NCBI RefSeq assembly: GCF_900292075.1
Contig: NZ_OLMV01000002.1
Location: 620,001-684,000, forward strand
DNA length: 64,000 bases
Source of the DNA: Microbacterium timonense
Lineage (GTDB): Bacteria; Actinomycetota; Actinomycetes; Actinomycetales; Microbacteriaceae
Direction of reading: 5' to 3'
This document shows, one piece after another, positions 1-7,908 of the stretch. The first letter of the stretch is position 1. Every line of letters begins with the position of its first letter. The position numbers were made by a program, and so were the translations under genes. The notes below the pieces were generated by a model, which did not search any database, was not told the origin of the DNA, and saw only the letters and a program-made list of their open reading frames with translations.

Positions 1-949
1 CAACCTGTTCGAGATCAAGGAGCTGGCTGCCATCCGCCTCGTCGACCTCGAACTGCCGCCGGCGTTCACCGAGCGCTACTCCGGTCCCGCCTTCGGCGTC
101 GAGGGGACGCGCCGCCTGGTCGGCCGCCCCGACGGCGCCATGATCGGCACGATCGTGAAACCCAGCATCGGGCTGGCACCGGCAGAGCTCGCCGAGGTCG
201 TCGGAGAGCTGGCCGAAGCCGGCATCGACTTCATCAAGGACGACGAGCTGCAGGGCAACGGGCCGACCGCGCCGCTGGCGGCGCGGGTGGCCGCGGTCAT
301 GCCGGTGCTGGAGCGCTACGCCGACCGCCACGGGCGCAAACCCATGTACGCCTTCAACATCACCGACGACATCGGCCGCCTCGAAGCCAACCACGACCTG
401 GTCGTGTCGGCGGGCGGCACGTGCGTCATGGCCTGCGTGAACCTCGTCGGCCTCGCGGGCCTGGAGTTCCTGCGCCGTCACAGCGAGGTGCCGATCCATG
501 GGCACCGCGCCATGTTCGGGGCGTTCGGACGCTCGGAGCAGGTCGGGATAGGGTTCCGTGCGTGGCAGAAGCTCGCCCGCCTCGCCGGCGCCGACCACCT
601 GCACACCAACGGCATCAGCAACAAGTTCTACGAGACGGACGACCAGGTGCTCGACTCCATCGCCGCCGTGCGCGAGCCGCTGCTCGGTCTGACGCCGACG
701 GTCCCCGTGCTCTCATCCGGTCAGTGGGGCGGGCTCGCCCACGCCACCTACGCCGCGGTGGGGACCACGGACCTCCTGGTCCTCGCGGGCGGCGGCATCC
801 ACGGTCATCCCGACGGGGCGGCCGCGGGTGTGGCCAGCATGCGCGAGGCGTGGGCGTCTGCCGCCCGCGGCGAGAGCGTCGATGACGCGTTCGAGAAGTC
901 TCCCGCGCTGCGCCGCGCCGCCGAGCTGTTCGGGCCGGTCCGTGTCTAG
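1..949 (+). CDS. RuBisCO-like protein (RLP), C-terminal part, 5' end outside window
   Basis: The frame is open from base 2 and ends at TAG 947-949, so the N-terminal domain lies outside the window. The visible part is the RuBisCO large-subunit barrel. It shows TIVKPSIGL (the lysine of RuBisCO K175; the K177 position is Ser), GIDFIKDDE (carbamylated Lys with Asp/Glu metal ligands), HGHRAMFGAF and AGGGIHGHPDG. Keeping the KDDE triad fits a Mg-dependent carboxylase-fold catalyst, while the altered lysine argues against a true RuBisCO. A DUF1537 kinase overlaps its 3' end. That pair matches OiaX/OiaK of oxidative isoapionate (D-apiose) catabolism, where OiaX splits 3-oxo-isoapionate-4-phosphate to 3-phosphoglycerate and glycolate. 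The family is clear; the exact substrate is inferred from context. Confidence 0.88.
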   Translation, partial: NLFEIKELAAIRLVDLELPPAFTERYSGPAFGVEGTRRLVGRPDGAMIGTIVKPSIGLAPAELAEVVGELAEAGIDFIKDDELQGNGPTAPLAARVAAVMPVLERYADRHGRKPMYAFNITDDIGRLEANHDLVVSAGGTCVMACVNLVGLAGLEFLRRHSEVPIHGHRAMFGAFGRSEQVGIGFRAWQKLARLAGADHLHTNGISNKFYETDDQVLDSIAAVREPLLGLTPTVPVLSSGQWGGLAHATYAAVGTTDLLVLAGGGIHGHPDGAAAGVASMREAWASAARGESVDDAFEKSPALRRAAELFGPVRV

Positions 950-2195
950 AGCCCGCGTCGCCTTCTACGGCGACGACTTCACCGGCAGCGTCGACGCGCT
1001 GCTGCAGTTCGCACGCCGCGGCTGGAGCGGGCGGCTGTTCACACGACTTCCGGATGCCGCCGCGCTGCGCCGCGCGGCCGAGCAGGTGGACGTCATCGGC
1101 GTGGCCGGGATCGCGCGCTCCCTGGCGCCCGACGAGATGGACGCCGAGCTGCGACCGGTCTTCGCCTCGTTCGCCGCGCTCGAGCCTCAGGTGGTGCAGT
1201 ACAAGGCCTGCTCGACCGCGGACTCGGCTCCCCACGTGGGCAGCCTCGGGCGCGTGATCGAACTGGCCCGCGAGACGTTCGGCGAGCGCCCCGTGCCCAT
1301 GCTCTTCGCGCAGCCGGACTTCGGGCGGTACACGCTCTTCGGCCACCACTTCGCGGCCGAGCAGGGCACGGTGTACCGGCTGGACCGCCAGCCCACGATG
1401 GCGCACCACCCGTCCACGCCCATGACGGAGTCCGACCTGGCGATGCATATCGGCGCGCAGACGACGCTGCGGATAGGGTCGATCCCCGTTGTCGCCTACG
1501 ACGACCTTCCCGCGCTGCTGCGCGCCACGCCGCACGCGGCCGTCGTGCTCGACGCGCTGACCGACGACCACGTCGTCGCCGTCGGCCGAGCCCTCGCAGC
1601 ACTGCCCGCCCCGGTCTTCGCGATCGGCTCCGGCGGCCTGTCGCACGGTGTCGCGGCCGCCTCCCCCGGCGACGGTCCGGCGGTGCCGTCGAGGTCGACA
1701 TCGAGCGGGCCGGTGCTCGTCGTGTCGGGAAGCCGATCGGCCCAGACCCGCCGGCAGGCCGATGCCGCGGCGCGCGCCGGCTGGCTCGTGCGGCCTCTCC
1801 CCCTCCGCGACCCCGGCGTCGTGGTCGAGGAGGTCGTCGATGCGCTGCACACGGGGCGGGGCGTGGTGCTCACCTCCGACGATACGGACGTCGGGGCCGC
1901 CGGCGAGCGACCCGTTCTGGCGGCGATCGCCGAGTCCGCGGCATCCGTCGTCTCCGCGGCCGTGGGCGCCGACGCGACCCGGCGGGTGATCGTGTGCGGC
2001 GGCGACACGTCGAGCCGCGTCACGCGCCTGCTCGGCGTCGACTCGCTGTCGATCGCCGCCAACCCCTGGGGCAACGTCGTGCTGCTGCGCGCTCACGCCG
2101 CCGACCCACGGCTGGACGGCCTGGAGCTGCTGCTGAAGGGCGGCCAGGTCGGCGCCGACACCCTCTTCACCGATATCGCCGCGCTCGGCGCCTGA
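942..2195 (+). CDS. DUF1537 four-carbon/branched sugar-acid kinase (OiaK-like)
   Basis: This kinase family phosphorylates 3-oxo sugar acids with ATP. The protein begins almost directly with the N-terminal motif FYGDDFTGSVDALL and ends with the nucleotide-binding VCGGDTSSR segment; about 417 aa is the usual length. The start is taken as GTG 942, which overlaps the stop of the RLP gene by 8 bp and keeps the motif at residue 8. The frame is open further upstream, but that would bury the start inside the RLP gene. The overlap implies translational coupling. With the RLP it probably forms the kinase/transcarboxylase step of isoapionate breakdown; 3-oxo-isoapionate as substrate is an inference, and threonate- or erythronate-type acids are alternatives. 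Confidence 0.87.
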   Translation: MSRARVAFYGDDFTGSVDALLQFARRGWSGRLFTRLPDAAALRRAAEQVDVIGVAGIARSLAPDEMDAELRPVFASFAALEPQVVQYKACSTADSAPHVGSLGRVIELARETFGERPVPMLFAQPDFGRYTLFGHHFAAEQGTVYRLDRQPTMAHHPSTPMTESDLAMHIGAQTTLRIGSIPVVAYDDLPALLRATPHAAVVLDALTDDHVVAVGRALAALPAPVFAIGSGGLSHGVAAASPGDGPAVPSRSTSSGPVLVVSGSRSAQTRRQADAAARAGWLVRPLPLRDPGVVVEEVVDALHTGRGVVLTSDDTDVGAAGERPVLAAIAESAASVVSAAVGADATRRVIVCGGDTSSRVTRLLGVDSLSIAANPWGNVVLLRAHAADPRLDGLELLLKGGQVGADTLFTDIAALGA

Positions 2196-2258
2196 ACACC
2201 TCTCGCGCCGACCGAGGCGGTCTGCGATGATGTGACCCACCGCACGAGGGAAGCTGTC

Positions 2259-4598
2259 GTGAAGCCGCCACCAGAGGTTTCTCCACTGGCACCGATCGGG
2301 CCCTATGCCCGCACGTTCGCCGGGGTCCTGGGTGGCTTGTTCGGCCTCGTGGCCCTCAGCGCGATCGCCGGACTGCTCGTCGTGGCTCCGCTCGCTCCCG
2401 TCCTCGCGCTCTCCGCACACGCAGCCGGCCGAGCGGTGTCGCTCTTCCACGGGCTGCCGAGCTATCTCGAGATCGACCGGCTCATGCTGCCCACGACCAT
2501 CTATGCGCGCGACCCCGCGAGCGGACAGGATGTCGAGCTGACCTCGTTCTACGACCAGAACCGCGTGCCCGTGGAGTTCAGCCAGGTCGCTCCCGTCATG
2601 TACGACGCGATCCTGGCATCGGAGGACCCCCGCTACTACCAGCACGGCGGCATCGACATCTTCGGCACGACCCGCGCCCTGATCAAGAACGCGCAGGGAG
2701 GGTCGACCCAGGGCGGCTCATCGATCAGTCAGCAGTACGTCAAGAACGTGCTGGTGCAACGCTGCGAGCGCGACGCCGTGGCCACCCAGACGCAGACGCG
2801 CGATGAGGTGCTGCAGGCGTGCTGGCTCGACGCGACCCAGGCCAGCGGCGTGGACGGCTACGAGCGCAAGCTCCAGGAGATCCGCTATGCCGTGCAGATC
2901 GAGCAGGAGTACTCGAAGAACGACATCCTGCTGGGCTATCTCAACATCGCCAACTTCGGCGGCACCACGTACGGGATCGAGGCCGCTGCCCGCTATTACT
3001 TCAGCACGACCGCGGCCACCTTGACGCTCGGCCAGGCCGCGACGCTCGCGGGCATCGTGCAGAACCCCAACACGTTCCGCATCGATCGCGCCGGAGGATC
3101 GATCACGGGTGCCGACGGGACGATGTACAACAAGGCTGCCGACGGTTCGATCGACGACGTCACGCCGGGGACCCTCGCCGGTCTGGACACTCTGCTGGCC
3201 GACGGCACGATCAGCCGCGAGCAGTACCTCGCCGCCGGAGACGCCTACAGCGCCACCAAGGGACGGCAGCTCTACGTGCTGGACCGGATGCGGGAGGACG
3301 GGCGCATCACCGCTGACCAGTACGTCGCCGCCGCCATCGAACCGATCGTCCCGGCCCTGCAGCCGGCGCGAACGGGCTGCGCAGCGACGGCCGCGCCCTT
3401 CTTCTGCCAGTACGTCGTCAACACGGTGAGATTCGATCCGGACTACGCCAGCGCGTTCGGCGAGACCGCGCAGCAGCGCCGGCAGTCGCTGACGCGCGAG
3501 GGCCTGAACATCTACACGACCCTCGACTGGCGGCTGCAGAACGCCTCCCAGGACGCGATGCGACGGTATGCCCCCGAGGCGGTTCCCGGCATGGCCTTCG
3601 GCTCGGCGACGGTCAGCATCGAGGCCTCGACCGGGCGGATCCTCGCGATCAGCCAGAACAACCGGTTCACGGAGGATGCCGATCTGGCCGCCGGCGACCC
3701 CGTCTACACGTCGCTCGTCTACGCGGGAGACGCCGTGCACGGCGTCTCGGACGGCTTCCCGACCGGATCGACGTTCAAGCTGTTCACCCTCATCGACTGG
3801 CTCGAACAGGGGCATTCGCTGTCCGAGCGCGTCGACGGCAGCCTGCGCGCGATCCCGCGACTGCAGGATCGGTGCGAGGGCACGTGGATCAATCGCGAGA
3901 ACCACGTGGTGCGCAACTTCGGAGGCGTTCAGGGGTACACCGGCACGCCTCTGCAGTTCACCGCGCAGTCGCTCAACAGCGGCTTTCTGGGCATGGCCGA
4001 GAAGCTCGACCTCTGCGACATCGAAGAGGTCGCGACGCGCATGGGGGTGACCCGCGGCACCGGCGACCCGGTCGACATCGACGGCGCGGCCGCGATCATC
4101 GGCACCAACAACATCGCCCCCATGGCGATGGCAGCCGCCTTCGCGACGGTCGCGAACAACGGCGTCCACTGCGTGCCGCGGATCATCGAGCGCGTCGTCA
4201 GCGCCGACGGTGAGGAGCTGCCCGTTCCGGGAAACCGGTGTGCGCCGGTGCTCAGCCCCGAGGTCGCGTCGGCGGCGGCCTTCGCGCTGCAGGGCGTCAT
4301 GGCCCCGGGGGGAACGGGATCGGGCGGAAACCCCCACGACGGCACGCCTCTGCTCGGCAAGACGGGAACCCACGAGCAGCTCCAGACGTGGCTCGTGGAG
4401 TCCAGCACGCGGGTGACGACCGCAGTGTGGGTGGGTAACGCCGTCGGATCGGGCGACGTGTTCCGGGCCCGGTACAACGGGCGCCAGCTGTCGACGATCC
4501 GGCTGCCGATGGCCCGCGACATCCAGGCCGTGGCCGACGACCTGTACCCCGCAGGCCCGTTCCCGGCGCCTCCCGGCTCGCTCGTCGGGCGGCCGTAG
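2259..4598 (+). CDS. Bifunctional penicillin-binding protein (transglycosylase/transpeptidase)
   Basis: A class A PBP that polymerises and cross-links peptidoglycan outside the membrane. A short cytoplasmic tail and one long N-terminal hydrophobic segment precede the GT51 domain (ASEDPRYYQHGGID and SSISQQYVKN motifs). The transpeptidase domain has all three active-site motifs: STFK, SLN and KTG (LLGKTGTHEQ). GTG 2259 is preferred because AGGGA lies 9 bases upstream; GTG 2232 in the same frame is an alternative. It ends soon after the KTG domain and has no PASTA repeats. It sits between sugar-catabolism genes without obvious functional linkage. Confidence 0.93.
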   Translation: MKPPPEVSPLAPIGPYARTFAGVLGGLFGLVALSAIAGLLVVAPLAPVLALSAHAAGRAVSLFHGLPSYLEIDRLMLPTTIYARDPASGQDVELTSFYDQNRVPVEFSQVAPVMYDAILASEDPRYYQHGGIDIFGTTRALIKNAQGGSTQGGSSISQQYVKNVLVQRCERDAVATQTQTRDEVLQACWLDATQASGVDGYERKLQEIRYAVQIEQEYSKNDILLGYLNIANFGGTTYGIEAAARYYFSTTAATLTLGQAATLAGIVQNPNTFRIDRAGGSITGADGTMYNKAADGSIDDVTPGTLAGLDTLLADGTISREQYLAAGDAYSATKGRQLYVLDRMREDGRITADQYVAAAIEPIVPALQPARTGCAATAAPFFCQYVVNTVRFDPDYASAFGETAQQRRQSLTREGLNIYTTLDWRLQNASQDAMRRYAPEAVPGMAFGSATVSIEASTGRILAISQNNRFTEDADLAAGDPVYTSLVYAGDAVHGVSDGFPTGSTFKLFTLIDWLEQGHSLSERVDGSLRAIPRLQDRCEGTWINRENHVVRNFGGVQGYTGTPLQFTAQSLNSGFLGMAEKLDLCDIEEVATRMGVTRGTGDPVDIDGAAAIIGTNNIAPMAMAAAFATVANNGVHCVPRIIERVVSADGEELPVPGNRCAPVLSPEVASAAAFALQGVMAPGGTGSGGNPHDGTPLLGKTGTHEQLQTWLVESSTRVTTAVWVGNAVGSGDVFRARYNGRQLSTIRLPMARDIQAVADDLYPAGPFPAPPGSLVGRP

Positions 4599-4654
4599 CC
4601 CTGACATCACGCGCGTGCCGGTGCGGGCCGTGCGTCGCCGCCGCTGGGGCCGGG

Positions 4655-7600
4655 TCAGTGTGCCTCGAGGCGCACGCTCCACGAGGTGCTCTCGCGGGGC
4701 ACGCGGTATCGCTCCGGGAGCGCCGGGCCGACGGATGCCGAACCCAGGCCCTGCTGCCGGTGATCGATGTTGAGCCAGACCCGGCCGGAGTCGACGAGTT
4801 CGTGCGGCTTGCCCGCGCGGTCGAGGTCCTGCGAGGTCCAGCGACGCGCCGTGAAGTCGAACTCGGGACGCCCCTCCACGCGGAGCGAGGGGATGCCGCG
4901 ACCGGCCACCTCGAGCCAGCGTGTCTGCACGTGGTTGCCGTTCTCCTGCGGCACCGGGTACGGCACCTGCAGCTCATCGATCGTGCGTGCGAAACGCCCC
5001 AGACGCGATCCCTCGAAGGAGTCGACGTAGGTCTCCCCCGGTCCGCGCCCGAACCAGGTGACGCGGTCGGCGGCTTCCGGCAGAGCGAACAGCAGTCCCA
5101 GTCGCGGCACCGGGATGTCGCGATGCATGTAGGGCGTGTCGGTCCACGGACCGACGAAGTCGACATCCACGTCGAGCACGAGCCCGTCGCGGTCGGCGGT
5201 CCACGTCATGGCCCACTGCACACCGTGCGGGTGCGTCCGCGGCGCGGTGCGGCCCGCGACGCGCAGCCACCCTGCGCCGGCGGCGACGTCGTCCACCCGA
5301 TGCAGCAGCCGGTGCAGCTGCGTCTTGCGCCACACCGCCGCGATGTCGTTGAGGTCGCCCTGGCCGTGGTCGTTCTCGGTCGGCGCGCGATACAGGTCGA
5401 GCACCGGCCCGTCGATCTCGAGGTCGCCCAGGCGGACGAGTCGTCCCGTCGCCGCGTCGAACCGGCCGGTGCCGAGCGCGATCTCTCCCGCGCGCGGGAC
5501 ACCGTCCGAGATCGCGACATCGCCCGGAGGGGCCGGGAGCGCGCGGCCCGCGGTGCCCGCGACGAGCTGCGGCGCCTCGGCCTCCGCCCTCGGCTCCGCC
5601 TTCACCTCCGGAGACGGCGGCACGTACTGCCCCCATGCGACCACGTGGCCGGCGGGAGCCCACAGCTCGTCCGACGCGAGCGCGGCTTCTACGGTCAGCA
5701 CCACATCGCGCAGGACGGATGCCGCACCTCTCGGCGGCTCGTCGGCGCGGGCCGTCCGCGGCGCAACGGCTGCGGCTTCGGGCAGCGGCACCGTGAGCGA
5801 CGCACCCGCCAAGATCGGCGGCACGTCCACCTCCCCCCGGGCGACCACCATGCCGTCCGACTCGACGGACCACCGGAAGACGAGCTCCGTCGTGTCGATT
5901 TGATGTCGCCTGTTCGTGATGCGCACCGCGTCGGGGGCGACGGCGATCGAGATCGGCTCGTGAGCCTTGGCCAGCTCGACGAGGCCAGGGGTCGGGGTGC
6001 GATCACTGAACACCAGCCCGTGCAGGCTGAAGCGCCCGCCCCGCGGCTCGTAGTCGACATCGTCGCCGTGCATGACGAACGGCACGCCGTCGTCGGTGAC
6101 GGCGGTGAAGCCGTGGTCGATCCACTCCCACACGAACGCTCCGCACAGCCGGTCATGCGCGCGGATGATGCGCCAGTAGTCCTGCAACGAGCCGGGCCCG
6201 TTGCCCATCGCGTGGGCGTACTCGACGAGCAGGAACGGCAGGCCGCGGCGGCGCGACTCGTCGGCATCGGTGACGCCTTCGGGCAGCGGCTCCTGGTCGC
6301 CGTCGAAGACCATGCCGTGCATGCTGAGCCGGCCGCCGCGCGGCTCCTCGTGCCGGCCGATCTGCTCGAGCAGCTCCAGTGACGGGTACATGAGGGAGTA
6401 GAAGTCGGAGTCGCGGTAGCTCGGGTCACGCTCGTACAGCACAGCGCGGGAGGGGTCGCGGTCATCCAGCCACCGGCGCATGCGGCCGAATCCGTCGCCG
6501 GTCATGCTCTCGTTCGCGAGGGACCACACGACGACGCTCGGGTGGTTCTTGTCGCGCTCCACCGTGCGGCGCAGGCGGTCCATCACCGCGTCCTGCCACT
6601 CCGGCATCGCCGGCGGGTTGTGCATCCAGCCCTCGTAGATGAAGCCATGGGTCTCGAGGTCGACCTCGACGACGACCCACAGCCCGTACTCGTCGCACAG
6701 GCGCAGGAACTCCGGGTGCGGCGGGTAGTGACTGGTGCGCACCGCGTCGATGTTCGCGCGCTTCATCATCACGATGTCCTGGACCATCGTGTCGCGGTCG
6801 AGGGACCGTCCCCGCTCGGGGTGGTGCTCGTGCCGGTTCACGCCGCGGAAGGTCACCGGGCGCCCGTTCACCCTGAAGACGCCGTCCACGATCTCGACGC
6901 GCCGGAAGCCGACCGCCAGCTCGACGGTCTCGCCGTCGGAGCGCAGCGTGCCGCGGTACAGGCGAGGCCGTTCCGCGCTCCACGGCTCCACGGGAACAGT
7001 CACGGTCCGACCCGCGGGCACGTGGACGCCGAGCTCGGGGATGTCGACGACAGCAGAGATCGAGGCATCCACCCGCAACGATCCGAGGCCGGACGCGGCG
7101 TCGTAGTCGGCGTGGACGAAGTGGTCGTCGATGGCACCGTCGGGCCGCGCGAGGAGCTCCACGTCCCGGAAGATGCCGGGGAGCCACCACATGTCCTGAT
7201 CCTCGAGGTACGTCCCCGCCGACCACCGGTGCACCCTCACGCACAGCACGTTGCGGCCGGCATGAACCGGTGCGTCGAACTCGAACGGCAGTCGGCTTCC
7301 GGTCGACCAGCCCAGCTCCTGCCCGTTGAGCCACACCTTCGCGCAGGAGTCCACGCCCTGGAAGCGCAGGACGGCGGGACCGAAGTCCGCGGGCACGTCG
7401 AAGACCAGCCGGTAGTCGCCCGTGGGGTTCTCCGTCGAGACCCGCGGCGCGTCGAGCGGGATCGGGTACGCCGTGTTCGTGTAGAGCGGACCCTCTTCGG
7501 TGCCCAGCATGCGGCGCACCGGTCCCCCGGCGAGCGGGGTGAACTCCTCCAGCACCCAGTGCGAGGGCACGCGCATGACGTCCCAAGTGGAGTCGTCGAA

Positions 7601-7864
7601 GTCGGCGGAGAGGAACGCCGTGCCGGTGCCCGCGGCAGTGGGGGCCAGACGGAACCGCCAGGTGCCGTTCAGGCTGTGCACCGGCGCGTCGCTGCGAGCA
7701 TCGGCCCGAGGCATGCGTCGTCCCGCCCCGGGCGACGTGCTCTCCCAATACCGCTCGTCGGCCACCTTCGGAGCCCCAGACGCGGCCGCCCCCGACGCTC
7801 GCGCACTGGAAGAGACGGGCGCCGACGGGGTAGTCTGCATGTCCATAGGAGCTTGCATATCCAT
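4655..7864 (-). CDS. GH2 beta-galactosidase, LacZ type
   Basis: About 1,069 aa, close to LacZ length, with no signal peptide, so intracellular action on imported galactosides is likely. Domain order is that of LacZ: sugar-binding jelly roll, Ig-like domain, TIM barrel with acid/base Glu in WSLANES and nucleophile Glu in LLVEYAHAMGNGPG, then the C-terminal Bgal-small domain (WFGRGPGETY, ENGNH). The frame is open further upstream, but residues before 7864 look non-coding. Three clustered Met codons (7864, 7858, 7843) are possible starts; AAGAGA lies 8 bases before ATG 7858. It is divergent from the FAD dehydrogenase, with only about 45 bp between them. The real substrate may be a plant galactoside. 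Confidence 0.93.
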   Translation of the reverse strand: MDMQAPMDMQTTPSAPVSSSARASGAAASGAPKVADERYWESTSPGAGRRMPRADARSDAPVHSLNGTWRFRLAPTAAGTGTAFLSADFDDSTWDVMRVPSHWVLEEFTPLAGGPVRRMLGTEEGPLYTNTAYPIPLDAPRVSTENPTGDYRLVFDVPADFGPAVLRFQGVDSCAKVWLNGQELGWSTGSRLPFEFDAPVHAGRNVLCVRVHRWSAGTYLEDQDMWWLPGIFRDVELLARPDGAIDDHFVHADYDAASGLGSLRVDASISAVVDIPELGVHVPAGRTVTVPVEPWSAERPRLYRGTLRSDGETVELAVGFRRVEIVDGVFRVNGRPVTFRGVNRHEHHPERGRSLDRDTMVQDIVMMKRANIDAVRTSHYPPHPEFLRLCDEYGLWVVVEVDLETHGFIYEGWMHNPPAMPEWQDAVMDRLRRTVERDKNHPSVVVWSLANESMTGDGFGRMRRWLDDRDPSRAVLYERDPSYRDSDFYSLMYPSLELLEQIGRHEEPRGGRLSMHGMVFDGDQEPLPEGVTDADESRRRGLPFLLVEYAHAMGNGPGSLQDYWRIIRAHDRLCGAFVWEWIDHGFTAVTDDGVPFVMHGDDVDYEPRGGRFSLHGLVFSDRTPTPGLVELAKAHEPISIAVAPDAVRITNRRHQIDTTELVFRWSVESDGMVVARGEVDVPPILAGASLTVPLPEAAAVAPRTARADEPPRGAASVLRDVVLTVEAALASDELWAPAGHVVAWGQYVPPSPEVKAEPRAEAEAPQLVAGTAGRALPAPPGDVAISDGVPRAGEIALGTGRFDAATGRLVRLGDLEIDGPVLDLYRAPTENDHGQGDLNDIAAVWRKTQLHRLLHRVDDVAAGAGWLRVAGRTAPRTHPHGVQWAMTWTADRDGLVLDVDVDFVGPWTDTPYMHRDIPVPRLGLLFALPEAADRVTWFGRGPGETYVDSFEGSRLGRFARTIDELQVPYPVPQENGNHVQTRWLEVAGRGIPSLRVEGRPEFDFTARRWTSQDLDRAGKPHELVDSGRVWLNIDHRQQGLGSASVGPALPERYRVPRESTSWSVRLEAH

Positions 7865-7877
7865 TCTCTTGTGAATG
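7862..7877. promoter_or_regulatory. Inverted repeat CATTC-N6-GAATG in the GH2/FAD-dehydrogenase divergent region
   Basis: CATTC (7862-7866) and GAATG (7873-7877) form an inverted repeat over the first possible start codon of the beta-galactosidase gene. The whole divergent intergenic region is about 45 bp, so any regulator bound here would affect both genes. On the minus strand TAGACT is a possible -10. Function is inferred from position and symmetry only. Confidence 0.3.
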
Positions 7878-7908
7878 TGGTTGCAGTCTAGCTCAGCGAG
7901 GAGTTCCC

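Noticed and set aside
1..949. Photosynthetic-type RuBisCO large subunit
   Set aside because: The lysine pair in TIVKPSIGL is changed relative to TIKPKLG, no small subunit or phosphoribulokinase is nearby, and the neighbour is a sugar-acid kinase, so a RuBisCO-like protein is the better call.
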